A stretch of 64,000 nt of DNA from JAXGXJ01 sp040772905 (GTDB taxonomy: Bacteria; Actinomycetota; Thermoleophilia; RBG-16-64-13), in the NCBI GenBank assembly GCA_040772905.1, contig JAXGXJ010000006.1, positions 124,001 through 188,000 of the forward strand, written 5' to 3'. Both the position numbers and the translations under genes were made by a program. The notes below the pieces were generated by a model. It did not search any database. It was not told the DNA's origin and worked only from the letters and a program-made list of their open reading frames with translations. Numbering within the stretch: the stretch's first letter is position 1; the number at the start of each line of letters is the position of its first letter. Shown here in pieces: positions 1-8,297 of the stretch.

Positions 1-621
1 CCCGGCCTGCTACTTGCTCACGGGGCCAACAACGATCTTGACCATCCGCTTCTCGCCTCGCTGGCCGGTCAACTGGCCCGAGACGGTGTCGCCACGGTGC
101 TGCGCTTCAACTTCCCATATGCCGAGCGCGGCTCCACTTCCCCCGACGCCCGCCCCGTCCTGGAGGACACCTTCCGGCGAGCCTACCACCTGCTGGTGCA
201 TGAGCTTCTCGAGCCCGGCACGCCCGTGTTCCTGGGGGGGAAGTCGCTCGGCGGGCGCTTCGCCGCCGAGTTCGTGTCGGGAGGCATCGAGGGAGAAGCC
301 TTGCCGGCCGACGGCTTGGTGGTGCTGGGCTATCCACTGCACGCCCCAGGCAGGCGGGATCGTCCCAACGTCAGACCGCTCGAAGGCATACGAGTGCCCA
401 GCCTCTTCCTGCTCGGCACGCGCGACCCGTTCTGCGAACCGGAGTCGCTGGAGCCCATACTGGCCGCTCTGCCCTACCCCGGCCGTCTGCATGTGGTGGA
501 CGGCGGTGATCACTCGTTCGTACTGCCCAAGTCATCGGGCAGGGACCCCCATGACGCTCATGACGAAGTGGGAGCCCAGGTGGCGGCGTTCATCAGAGAG
601 GTGGCCGGCGCGGCCGCGTAG
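1..621 (+). CDS. alpha/beta hydrolase (Tex30/KANL3-like), 5' truncated
   Basis: The reading frame is open from the first base, so the gene starts upstream of the window; 206 codons are present. The visible part begins with GLLLAHGANND, an oxyanion-type HG loop. It then has a nucleophile elbow G-K-S-L-G-G near base 240, a candidate acid in LGTRDPFCEP and a candidate catalytic His in VDGGDHSF. This order (HG loop, G-x-S-x-G, D, H) and the small size match the KANL3/Tex30-type alpha/beta hydrolase family, whose substrates are unknown. An internal ATG at base 97 falls inside the fold and is not the start. A strong hairpin follows the stop at once, so this is the last gene of its transcript. Confidence 0.75.
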   Translation, partial: PGLLLAHGANNDLDHPLLASLAGQLARDGVATVLRFNFPYAERGSTSPDARPVLEDTFRRAYHLLVHELLEPGTPVFLGGKSLGGRFAAEFVSGGIEGEALPADGLVVLGYPLHAPGRRDRPNVRPLEGIRVPSLFLLGTRDPFCEPESLEPILAALPYPGRLHVVDGGDHSFVLPKSSGRDPHDAHDEVGAQVAAFIREVAGAAA

Positions 622-627
622 ACGTCG

Positions 628-652
628 GGGCCGCCCGCTTCGCGGGCGGCCC
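628..652 (+). terminator. GC-rich hairpin terminator
   Basis: A 10-bp perfect stem (gggccgcccg / cgggcggccc) with a 5-base loop cttcg lies 7 bases after the hydrolase stop. It sits between convergent genes, so it may serve both strands. No long T-tract follows. Confidence 0.6.
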
Positions 653-679
653 GGCTCTCACTGCGCGTCAGTCCCGGCT

Positions 680-2404
680 CTAGCGATACACGTACTCGCC
701 GGCCACGTACTTGGGTGGGACCACCGGGATCTGCAGGTACGACTCGTACTCTCCCCCGGTATGGATGACATGCTGACCCTTGTTGTCGGTCTGCCAGCCG
801 AAGGGTTCGAACCATCCCTCGCGGAAGTAGCGACAGGCGATCTGCAGACGTAGCTTCTGTCCTTTGTGCCAGATGCGGCTGAAGGGGTAGAAAGCGATGT
901 CCACCGGCACGACCTGCCCCGGCTGGAGTTTCTCCCGCCTGCGGTGCGACTGCACCGGCTGGAAGTCGGTGGACAACTCGGGGTCGAGTTCGCGCTGCGA
1001 CACGCGCAGGCGCCCCCAGGCGCCCGGATGGGGCTGGCCCATGACCGAAGTGGGCAGCCATTCCCCCTTCTCGTCCAGCTTGAGCACGGTGAGGAACAGG
1101 TCCATCTCGTCGTGGCCGTCGGCCTCCACCCACAGCCGGGCCTTCATGTAGCCGGTGAGTTCGACATCTTCTTGGAAGGTGATGTCGAAGGTGGTCCTGC
1201 CTTCAGCCGCGTCGTAGGCGACCTTGGAGGTGGTCGCCACCGGCTCCGCTGAGAGCGCGGCACCGCCCGCGTCCAGGTAGAGCTTCTTGTACTGGGTGCG
1301 GGCCAGCGGGAACTCGCGCTCGGGCCGGTTCACCTGATACGAGTAGTCGTAGGCGTCCATCACCTCGATGCGCACCGGGGGCGTGGCCTCCCAACCGTTG
1401 CGGATGCCCTTTAGATACCGGTCGAAGAAGCGTTTAAGGTCCTCCATCTGCCGCCAGTCGTACTGGTCGGGCCACTCGAACTCGCGGTGCATGCGCAGCC
1501 ACTTCTTCTCCGACCCCAGCTTCATGAAGCCGTTCATGGTGCCGCGGGCGTGGATATGGCTCATGCCCACGCATACGTAGGCCGGCACGGTGATCTTCTC
1601 GAAGGCGGGGATCTTCGACTCCCAGTAGGCGTTCATGAGCGGATACTCTTCGAGCATGGCCAGGTTGTCCACGATGTAGTTGGGCCCGCGGAAGCAGGTG
1701 CTCACGAACTCGATGAAACTAGTCTGGGGGATGCCGTTCTCGGTGTAGAACTCGCGGTACAGGTCGGAGGTGCCCTCCCAAGGGGCGATGCATGTGAGGT
1801 GCGGTGGCTGCTCGGCAGCCACGAACCACTGCGACATGGCCAGGGAGGAGTTGCCGAACATGGTCACCCTGCCGTTCGACCAGGGCTGCTCGGCCACCCA
1901 CTCGATCACATCGTAGCCGTCGCGGCCGTCCTCCAGACCCCACAGGCTGAGGTTGCCCTCGGAGTTGCCGGCGCCGCGTCCGTCGGTGTTGATGATGCAG
2001 TAACCTTGTTTGCACCAGTAGGCGGGGTCGGGTCCCTCGAACTTGGTCATGTTCGACACGGCGCCCTCGGGCACCCCGGGCACGGAGGCGTGCTCCAACT
2101 CGTTGGCCCGCTTGCCGTACCACGACCAGGAGAGGATGGTGGGAAGGTCTTTCTCTCCTTCCGGACCGGCGGGGCGGTACACATCCACGTAGATGGTAAT
2201 GCCGTCACGTAGCTTCACGGGCACGTCCTGATCCACCCGGATGCCCTCGACCTCATAGGTGCGCGGATCGAGCGGCGGAAAGTAGCCGCAGCCGTCCAGA
2301 GGCCAGTCCTTCGGCGAGGCGGGATCGGGCGACTTGAAGTAGATGACGTCTATCTCTTCGTCACCGAAGCGCTGAGGGATACGTATCCGCTCACGTTCAG
2401 ACAT
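680..2404 (-). CDS. CocE/NonD (X-Pro dipeptidyl-peptidase S15) family hydrolase
   Basis: A 574-residue serine hydrolase of the CocE/NonD family, which cleaves acyl, ester or peptide bonds. The N-terminal part has the family's VKLRDGITIYVDVYRPAG stretch. The nucleophile elbow is G-N-S-S-L-A with Ser186, and the C-terminal third is the jelly-roll domain ending near HVIHTGGEYESYLQIP. The frame extends to base 2557, but the ATG at 2404 has AGGAG 8 bases upstream and begins the conserved protein; the extra 51 codons are arginine-rich and not conserved in its paralogue at 16402-18177. The two copies share most motifs. The substrate cannot be told from sequence. It is divergent from the MFS gene. 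Confidence 0.85.
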   Translation of the reverse strand: MSERERIRIPQRFGDEEIDVIYFKSPDPASPKDWPLDGCGYFPPLDPRTYEVEGIRVDQDVPVKLRDGITIYVDVYRPAGPEGEKDLPTILSWSWYGKRANELEHASVPGVPEGAVSNMTKFEGPDPAYWCKQGYCIINTDGRGAGNSEGNLSLWGLEDGRDGYDVIEWVAEQPWSNGRVTMFGNSSLAMSQWFVAAEQPPHLTCIAPWEGTSDLYREFYTENGIPQTSFIEFVSTCFRGPNYIVDNLAMLEEYPLMNAYWESKIPAFEKITVPAYVCVGMSHIHARGTMNGFMKLGSEKKWLRMHREFEWPDQYDWRQMEDLKRFFDRYLKGIRNGWEATPPVRIEVMDAYDYSYQVNRPEREFPLARTQYKKLYLDAGGAALSAEPVATTSKVAYDAAEGRTTFDITFQEDVELTGYMKARLWVEADGHDEMDLFLTVLKLDEKGEWLPTSVMGQPHPGAWGRLRVSQRELDPELSTDFQPVQSHRRREKLQPGQVVPVDIAFYPFSRIWHKGQKLRLQIACRYFREGWFEPFGWQTDNKGQHVIHTGGEYESYLQIPVVPPKYVAGEYVYR

Positions 2405-2496
2405 GTGTCTGCTCCTTTTCTGCGTTCGTATATCGGCCGGCCCCGAAGCCCCTCCACTCTCGCGGCCGCATGTGACTAGGCTAGCGCACTTCCGTC

Positions 2497-2528
2497 GCCC
2501 GCGCAGTGGCCCGCGCAGTGGCCCGCGC
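2497..2528. repeat. short tandem repeat, 12-bp unit
   Basis: Two exact copies of gcccgcgcagtg and a third partial copy stand head to tail in the 170-bp divergent gap between the CocE hydrolase and the MFS gene. I see no other structure in this gap beyond the hydrolase ribosome binding site. It could be a regulator site or replication slippage. Confidence 0.5.
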
Positions 2529-2574
2529 GGAGGCTCGAGCACCGCGGGCACATCCATCGGGGCTGCGTACTATC

Positions 2575-4371
2575 ATGGTGTCGTCACCCTGGCTCCGTGG
2601 ACTCCCGGAGCATCGACCACCATCTCGCAAGAGCGGGGGCCATACGAGACACCCAGAGCAGAGCGCTTCACATCGCGGCCGCGCGGAGCGCGGTCCCGCC
2701 CGTCCGGGGCCTGCCCATGGCGGCCCCGCGCAGAGCGACCCGCCACATCCCGGCGCTGTGCCCGGTGAGGCCACGCCATCCGGTCCTCTCCCGCCGCGGT
2801 CGAACGACGAGAGCGAACTCGGGCAGCGACGTTGGCGCGTACTGGTCATCGCCTCGATCGCCATGTTCATGGGCACACTGCTCACCACTATCGTGGCGGT
2901 GGCGCTGCCTGTCCTCAGCCCGGCCCTGCGCCTCAGCTACTCCGAGGCGCTGTGGGTCCAGGCAGCCTACGTGCTGGCGGCGAGCGTGTCGCTCATCCCC
3001 GTGGGCCGTCTCGCCGATCGGCGGGGGCTGACTCGTTTCCTACTCATGGGCGTCGGGCTCTTCGGCATCTTCTCTATCGCATGCTCCCTCTCCATATCGG
3101 GCCCCTTCCTCATAGCCGTCCGCGCCCTGCAGGGGATCGGCGCCGCCTTCATGATGACCACCTCGGTGGCGTTGGTGACCGCCGTCTTCCCACCCGAGGA
3201 GCGAGGGCGCGCCATGGGCCTCAACGTCATGGCCGGATACGTGGGGCTGATGGCCGGACCGCCCATCGGAGGCCTCATGGTCCATCATCTGAGCTGGCGC
3301 TGGATCTTCTTGGTCAACATCCCTCTGGTGGTAGGCATCCTGGTCTACGGGTGGTCGCTCATGGAGTCCGAGCGCCGCGACCGGGCCCGCGCTCAGGCGC
3401 CTCCCACCGGCCTCGCCGCTTTCGCCCCCGCCGCCCCCGGCAGCGCCACCCCGCGCAGTGCCCACATACATCTGGACTGGCCGGGCACAGCGCTGTTGGC
3501 CGCCGTCCTTCTCACCCTTCTCGTGCCGCTCATCTTCGTCCCCTTCTGGGGGTGGATGAGCCCGCTGACCCTCGGTCTGCTGGGTGGGTTCGTGGTGTTC
3601 CTCGTGGTGTTCGTGGTGGTGGAGAGCCGAGTGAACGATCCTGTGCTCGATCTGGGGCTCATACGGCACAACCGGCTGTTCGCGGCTGCCACCACCGCCG
3701 CCTTCCTCAACTATGCCGGTCTGTACGGGGTCACCACCCTCACCGCCGTATTCCTGGAAGTGACACAAGGTCTGAGCGCGCAGAGAGCAGGACTGCTGCT
3801 GCTCATCCAGCCCGCGTTCATGGTGCTGCTCTCGCCCATCTTCGGCCGTCTCTCCGATGCGGTGGGCTCGAGGGTCCTGGCCGGAGGAGGCATGCTGCTG
3901 GCCGCCGCAGGAACGGCTCAACTCGGTCTGCTCCCCTCGCCCGTACCGGAATGGCGGGTGCTCCTCGCCCTCGCCTTCGTGGGCATCGGCATGGCCGCCT
4001 TCAGTTCGCCCAACACCTCCTCAGCCATGGGGGCCGTGCATCGCTCACAGCTGAGCCTGGCATCAGGCTTCCTGTCCACCATGCGCACCGCCGGCCAGGG
4101 CTTCTCCATAGCCCTGCTCGGGGCCATCGCCGCAGCCGGACTGGGTCCCACCGGCGGACGCGTCCTCTTCCTGGGCGAGCAGGCCAGCGAGGCTGCGGCC
4201 GCGACCTTTTCCGAAGGCTACAAGACGGCCATGTTCCTGGCGGCGGGCCTGCTGGTGGCAGGTGCGCTCGTCTCCCTGGTCAAGGGCCAGCGGCAGACAC
4301 AGGACGAGGCACTTGGTCGACGACCGTCGAGTCCAGACATCCCCTCCGCTACCGTGAAGGAACCGGCATGA
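2575..4371 (+). CDS. MFS drug/solute exporter (DHA2-like)
   Basis: A polytopic major facilitator with about 12-14 membrane segments and the motif-A loop GRLADRRGLTRFL after the second helix. RALQGIGAAFMMTTSVALV and GLNVMAGYVGLMAGPPIGG match motif C of drug:H+ antiporters. The first helix starts near base 2845 (WRVLVIASIAMF). The roughly 85 residues before it are Arg/Pro-rich and probably not all translated. No start has a good ribosome binding site: ATG 2575 is used here, and GTG 2758 is an equal alternative. The stop overlaps the start of the next gene (ATGA at 4368-4371), so the two are co-translated. Confidence 0.8.
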   Translation: MVSSPWLRGLPEHRPPSRKSGGHTRHPEQSASHRGRAERGPARPGPAHGGPAQSDPPHPGAVPGEATPSGPLPPRSNDESELGQRRWRVLVIASIAMFMGTLLTTIVAVALPVLSPALRLSYSEALWVQAAYVLAASVSLIPVGRLADRRGLTRFLLMGVGLFGIFSIACSLSISGPFLIAVRALQGIGAAFMMTTSVALVTAVFPPEERGRAMGLNVMAGYVGLMAGPPIGGLMVHHLSWRWIFLVNIPLVVGILVYGWSLMESERRDRARAQAPPTGLAAFAPAAPGSATPRSAHIHLDWPGTALLAAVLLTLLVPLIFVPFWGWMSPLTLGLLGGFVVFLVVFVVVESRVNDPVLDLGLIRHNRLFAAATTAAFLNYAGLYGVTTLTAVFLEVTQGLSAQRAGLLLLIQPAFMVLLSPIFGRLSDAVGSRVLAGGGMLLAAAGTAQLGLLPSPVPEWRVLLALAFVGIGMAAFSSPNTSSAMGAVHRSQLSLASGFLSTMRTAGQGFSIALLGAIAAAGLGPTGGRVLFLGEQASEAAAATFSEGYKTAMFLAAGLLVAGALVSLVKGQRQTQDEALGRRPSSPDIPSATVKEPA

Positions 4372-4841
4372 ACGACATCATGGCAGAAGAGATCCAGTGG
4401 CTGGTCGACCGAGCCCACATCAGCGACCTGCTCTACAGCTTCGCCCGCGCCCTGGATACCAAAGACGCAGCCGCCTACGTGGCCAACTACGCGGAGGGTG
4501 GCGTTCTGGAGCTTCCCGATCCCACCTCGGCCACGGGCGCGATGGTGACCGTCCCTCGCGAGCAGCTGCTGGAGTTCGTGCAGAAAGGTCTTGCCGAAGC
4601 CTACAGCGGCACCCATCACATGAGCACCAACCACCAGATCACCATCGAGGGCGACACCGCCAGGTCACGCTCGTACCTGCAGGCCGTGCACATCCGCGAG
4701 ACCCCGTTCGATCATTGGGACGCCGGTGGATGGTACGACTGCGAGTACGTGCAGACACCCGCGGGCTGGAAGTTCACACGCGTCACGCTCACCGCGGTCT
4801 GGATGTCGGGCAAGCCCGATGGCGGGGTGACCAACACCTGA
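4368..4841 (+). CDS. SnoaL/NTF2-like small protein
   Basis: A 157-residue protein with the NTF2-like cone-fold pattern: an N-terminal helix DRAHISDLLYSFARALDTKD, then strands ending in GWYDCEYVQTPAGWKFTRVTLTAVW. SnoaL-like members act as cyclases, isomerases, dehydratases or binding proteins for small hydrophobic molecules. It is translationally coupled to the MFS exporter by a 4-base overlap, which suggests a shared ligand. The exact reaction is unknown. Confidence 0.75.
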   Translation: MNDIMAEEIQWLVDRAHISDLLYSFARALDTKDAAAYVANYAEGGVLELPDPTSATGAMVTVPREQLLEFVQKGLAEAYSGTHHMSTNHQITIEGDTARSRSYLQAVHIRETPFDHWDAGGWYDCEYVQTPAGWKFTRVTLTAVWMSGKPDGGVTNT

Positions 4842-4888
4842 GAGCGCGAGCACCCGCGCAGGCCGCTAGTCCATAGAGCCCTCGCGAT

Positions 4889-5647
4889 CTAACGGGAGAC
4901 CGGTGGATCGGCCACCGAAGGACTCTCGACAGGCTGAGTCGGGTCAGCGGACGACTCGGTGGTCGACTCGCCGGAAGACCCAGTCGGTGATCTGGTGGTC
5001 ACCGTCGTGCTCGCGGGTGACTCCTCCGCCGCTTGGTCCTCTTCAAGACCTGCTCCCTCGGTGGTGTCGGTCGAGGTGACCGGCGCGGTGGTGACAGAGG
5101 TCACTGTCCCGGAAGCTGGACCACCCGGCTCCACCGCCACCTGACCCATCGCCTCGGTGGTGACCGTCACGGTCTTCTCCACCGTCCGTTCGATTACCCT
5201 CTCCCGGATGACGGTCTCGCCTGCCGGATCAGGCGTGGCAACGGCGAAGACGCTCACCCCCAGAGCCGCACACGACACCGACACCAGGGTCCACTGGGCG
5301 ACAGGCACCCTCACGGCACGCCTCCACCAGCTCACAGCCTCGGTTTCCCGCTGTGGCTGTGGCCACTCTTCCTCGCGCGCTTCGCGGTCCGGAGACGGAC
5401 GCTCCGGCGTGATCTGCGCCTCTTCCCGTGGCCCCTCCGCGCTCGTGGCCCAACGTAGCCGAGCCCGAGCCCTCTCGTTGACTTTCTCGAGGACGCTCAG
5501 CGACAGGTGGGACACGAGGGTGCCCACCACCGGCACCAGAGCTGCCCCCAGGACTGTCCCCAGCAGGTTCCACTGACTCACAACCAGAAAAGCCGCAACT
5601 GATGCGGCCGTTCCGGAGACTATGCTTGCGATGCGCGGTCGATCCAT
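4889..5647 (-). CDS. membrane protein with extracellular Thr/Ser-rich tail
   Basis: I do not recognise a family. The 252-residue protein has two hydrophobic stretches near residues 8-50, a charged central segment rich in Glu/Arg/Pro, and a third membrane helix (about residues 118-140). After that comes a tail of Glu/Arg (ETVIRERVIERTVEKTVTV) and then low-complexity Thr/Ser/Ala/Pro. Such tails usually lie outside the cell in actinobacteria. The start has GAGGAAGAGGACC upstream. It follows the small lipoprotein gene by 100 bp on the same strand and may form an operon with it. Confidence 0.6.
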   Translation of the reverse strand: MDRPRIASIVSGTAASVAAFLVVSQWNLLGTVLGAALVPVVGTLVSHLSLSVLEKVNERARARLRWATSAEGPREEAQITPERPSPDREAREEEWPQPQRETEAVSWWRRAVRVPVAQWTLVSVSCAALGVSVFAVATPDPAGETVIRERVIERTVEKTVTVTTEAMGQVAVEPGGPASGTVTSVTTAPVTSTDTTEGAGLEEDQAAEESPASTTVTTRSPTGSSGESTTESSADPTQPVESPSVADPPVSR

Positions 5648-5747
5648 GTCGCCTCGAGGTCCTCTTCCTCTCCTGTTTTCATGAGTCTGACCCGTGCGAC
5701 CCGTGGTCGGTTCCCGATGATGCTCCCTTCATACGTCTGCAGTCGAT

Positions 5748-5915
5748 TCAGTACTCCAGATAGTTGTGGTAGTCGCGCACCTGTTCTGTCGGTCCCGTCT
5801 GGTACCCGCCCACGGTGGGTGTGGGCTGCTGGTCGTTGGTCCCCTGCGACGCCGTGCCACAGGCGACTGCGATGCACAGAAGTAGCAGCATGGCTATGGT
5901 CCCGATGGTCTTCAC
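5748..5915 (-). CDS. 55-residue putative lipoprotein
   Basis: A short gene starting at GTG 5915 with AGGAG 6 bases upstream and ending at TGA 5748. The peptide has a Lys near the start, a hydrophobic core IGTIAMLLLLCIAV, and a lipobox-like A-V-A-C-G at Cys19. The tail of 36 residues is Gln/Thr/Pro-rich and ends in DYHNYLEY. This is the architecture of a minimal secreted lipoprotein. The lipobox is slightly off consensus (Ala at -3). It probably shares a transcript with the membrane protein downstream at 4889-5647. Confidence 0.6.
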   Translation of the reverse strand: MKTIGTIAMLLLLCIAVACGTASQGTNDQQPTPTVGGYQTGPTEQVRDYHNYLEY

Positions 5916-6066
5916 GGCTGGCTCCTCTCCGTCGTGGAGCAGTGAGAGCGCTGTCCGCGACCTTCCGTTCCCTCATCTCCAGTGTGAGAGACACGTGTCA
6001 AGAAGGAGTCAGCGAAGTGCGTGAGAGAAGCAAAGAGAACGCTGCGCAGATGCATCTTGAGGGTAC

Positions 6067-6915
6067 ATGCCTCGACCGCCAGGGATGACACACGCCGGCC
6101 ACAGAGCTAGACTTGAGGTGACCGCCGCGAGCGACGGCGTGTTGAGGGGTGGGCTGACCACCCGCGGAGGCCGGCAGGTGGGACGTTCTCTGCGAGACGA
6201 GCACGGTCTCCTGATCTTCGGCGACCTTGTCATCGATGTGGAGGACCATGCCGTCCGGCTGGGATCCGCCACTGTGCCTTTGACTCCCAAAGAATTCGAA
6301 CTGCTGTGCCACTTCGCCGCCCGGCCTGGGCACGTGTGGACGAGAAGACAGTTGGTGGACGCCGTCTGGGACTACCCCGACGTCGATCCCCGCGTGGTGA
6401 CGGTCCACGTGGGCAACCTACGCAAGAAGCTGGCTGCGGCGGTCTGCCCTCCGGGAGCCCCCGTGCCCCTTATCGAGACGGTGTGGGACCTCGGCTACCG
6501 TCTGGCGGAGCCCGTCACATCGCCCGTCGCCTCTCAGCATGACGAAGAGAGCCACGTCTTCCACGCGCACATCGACCACCTTCCCTACATCGGACGAGAG
6601 CGCGATCTGGAAGCACTCTGCCGCAGCATGGAGAGCGCGCTGCAGGGTGATGTCCGTGTGGTGCTGCTGGCGGAAGAGACGGGTACGGGCCACATCCGAC
6701 TCGCCGGGATGAGCGCGTCGCCCCGCCGGTACGTTCGTCGCGGATGCGTCGCCTGTGGCATCGTCTCCGCGGTAGCGTGGAGGCGACGCGGGCGTCCGCA
6801 CTCGCGACGCCGGCGCTCCTCGCGGACCCGTCTCGGTCGAGAGGCGGCTACGCGGACGGTCTCTCCCAGCGCGGGTCGTTCACAGGCGGTCGCTCAGCCC
6901 GATATGCGCAGGTAG
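6067..6915 (+). CDS. winged-helix regulator with decayed C-terminal ATPase region
   Basis: Residues about 45-145 are an OmpR/SARP-type winged helix: VPLTPKEFELLCHFAARPG, then WTRRQLVDAVW, then VVTVHVGNLRKKL and IETVWDLGYRL. Residues 178-215 resemble the start of an AAA/STAND ATPase (YIGRERDLEALCRSMESAL, then VRVVLLAEETGTGHIRL), but the P-loop lysine is replaced by His. After that the sequence turns into Arg-rich noise and runs 22 bases into the convergent deacetylase gene. I read it as a regulator whose C-terminal part has been lost or scrambled. The DNA-binding domain looks intact. Confidence 0.55.
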   Translation: MPRPPGMTHAGHRARLEVTAASDGVLRGGLTTRGGRQVGRSLRDEHGLLIFGDLVIDVEDHAVRLGSATVPLTPKEFELLCHFAARPGHVWTRRQLVDAVWDYPDVDPRVVTVHVGNLRKKLAAAVCPPGAPVPLIETVWDLGYRLAEPVTSPVASQHDEESHVFHAHIDHLPYIGRERDLEALCRSMESALQGDVRVVLLAEETGTGHIRLAGMSASPRRYVRRGCVACGIVSAVAWRRRGRPHSRRRRSSRTRLGREAATRTVSPSAGRSQAVAQPDMRR

Positions 6916-8297
6916 CGATCTTCCACCCGATCCTGCAACAGTACCTGCTCGTGCGCGCGCGAGGTCCGCTGCTCCTCAAAGATGCCCAGAGCCTCGCGCC
7001 GACAGTCCGGACACGCCGCGATGGGTATGCTCACACAGAAGGCCGAGGTCAGCCGCTCCCCCATCTGCGTAGCCGCGGTGTCGATGGTCACCCACCCGGG
7101 GCACCGGGTGCATAGCCGCACCCGCTCCTCCTGACGCTCGTCGATCATGTCGGTGTCGTAGAACACCCGGCGGCTCCGCTGGTAGTGGTCGCCCAGTTTC
7201 TGCCGCGCGGCCCGCACCATCTCTTCGCGAGCCCGCCACAGTTCCAGCAGACGCTTCACGGTCTTTTCCAAAGTCTCTCTGGTGGACTTCTCGTAGCGGA
7301 ACCTGCCCGGCTGCCACCCCGGCTCGATGACGTGAGAGTAGTCGAGCCCGGCCATGGCCTGGATGATGGCCGTGTTCACATAAGGCAGCGCGCTCTCCAC
7401 GGCGTAGCCACCCTCCAGCACGCACAGGTCGGGGCGCAGCGTCTGGTTGAGACGAGCGTAGCCCTGGGCGGAGAAACTCATGTGGGCAAGCGGGTCGGTG
7501 AAGTGGTTGTCCTGGCCGGCTGAGTTGAGGACGAGAGCAGGAGCGAACTCGGCCAGCACGGGCAGCACCAGTTCGTCGAGCACGAAGAGGATGCCCTCGT
7601 CGGGCGTGCCCGGCGGCAGGGGGATGTTGAGAGTGCGACCGAGCGCGTTGGGGCCGCCCAACTCCTCGATGAAGCCCGACCCCGGATAGAGGGTGCGTCC
7701 GTCCTGGTGGAACGAGATGAACAGCACGTCGGGGTCGTTCCAGAAGATGTCCTGGGTGCCGTCGCCGTGATGGACGTCGGTGTCGACGATGGCGATACGG
7801 CGCAGACCATGGACGCTGCGCAGGTACTCCACCATGACGGCCATGTTGTTGACGTTGCAGAAACCGCGGTTGCCATGGACCACCCGCATGGCGTGATGAC
7901 CGGGGGGCCGGACCAAGGCGAACCCGTTGGCGATCTCACCGCGCATGAGCGCATCGGCCAGGACCAGTGTGCTGCCGGCCGCGATCCGATGCGGCTCGGT
8001 CGCCTGCGCCTGGATGGAGGGCAGGCAGAAGTGGGCCCGAGCGATGTCCTCGGGTTCGGCGAGCCGCGGCTTATACTCGGCCAACTGGGGGCGGTCGAGC
8101 AGACCTTCCTCGAAGATCTGATCGCGCGTGTAGAGGAGGCGCTCCTCACGCTCGGGATGAGTGGGCGAGATGGCCCAGTCGAAGGCCGGGAAGAAGATGA
8201 GCCCTGTGGGGCCGGCACCGCGAGCCCGCGCACGGGCGCCGTCGGGCTGCACGTGGTCGCGGCTGCCTGGGTGCTCGTCGTATCCGTCAGCGGCCAT
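6894..8297 (-). CDS. histone deacetylase family protein with C-terminal zinc-ribbon-like tail
   Basis: An arginase-fold deacetylase of the HDAC/acetoin-utilisation family, 467 residues. The family motifs are complete: P-P-G-H-H (His134/His135), GFCNVNN, DTDVHHGDGT (zinc ligands Asp174, His176), SAGQDNH (Asp263) and EGGY (Tyr298). Bacterial members deacetylate lysine, polyamines or acetylated small molecules. The last 100 residues add a helical segment and two Cys pairs (CTRC and CPDC), not typical of the family. ATG 8297 is used; GTG 8306 also fits. The start overlaps the hydantoinase stop, so the two genes are coupled. Confidence 0.88.
   Translation of the reverse strand: MAADGYDEHPGSRDHVQPDGARARARGAGPTGLIFFPAFDWAISPTHPEREERLLYTRDQIFEEGLLDRPQLAEYKPRLAEPEDIARAHFCLPSIQAQATEPHRIAAGSTLVLADALMRGEIANGFALVRPPGHHAMRVVHGNRGFCNVNNMAVMVEYLRSVHGLRRIAIVDTDVHHGDGTQDIFWNDPDVLFISFHQDGRTLYPGSGFIEELGGPNALGRTLNIPLPPGTPDEGILFVLDELVLPVLAEFAPALVLNSAGQDNHFTDPLAHMSFSAQGYARLNQTLRPDLCVLEGGYAVESALPYVNTAIIQAMAGLDYSHVIEPGWQPGRFRYEKSTRETLEKTVKRLLELWRAREEMVRAARQKLGDHYQRSRRVFYDTDMIDERQEERVRLCTRCPGWVTIDTAATQMGERLTSAFCVSIPIAACPDCRREALGIFEEQRTSRAHEQVLLQDRVEDRYLRISG

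Noticed and set aside
2832..4841. 669-codon frame that appears to fuse the MFS region with the NTF2-like protein
   Set aside because: Only the last 157 codons are real. The first part is the transporter gene read in the wrong frame.
5620..5994. 124-codon minus-strand frame
   Set aside because: It overlaps the better supported 55-codon lipoprotein frame and the start of the membrane protein, and has no ribosome binding site or fold.
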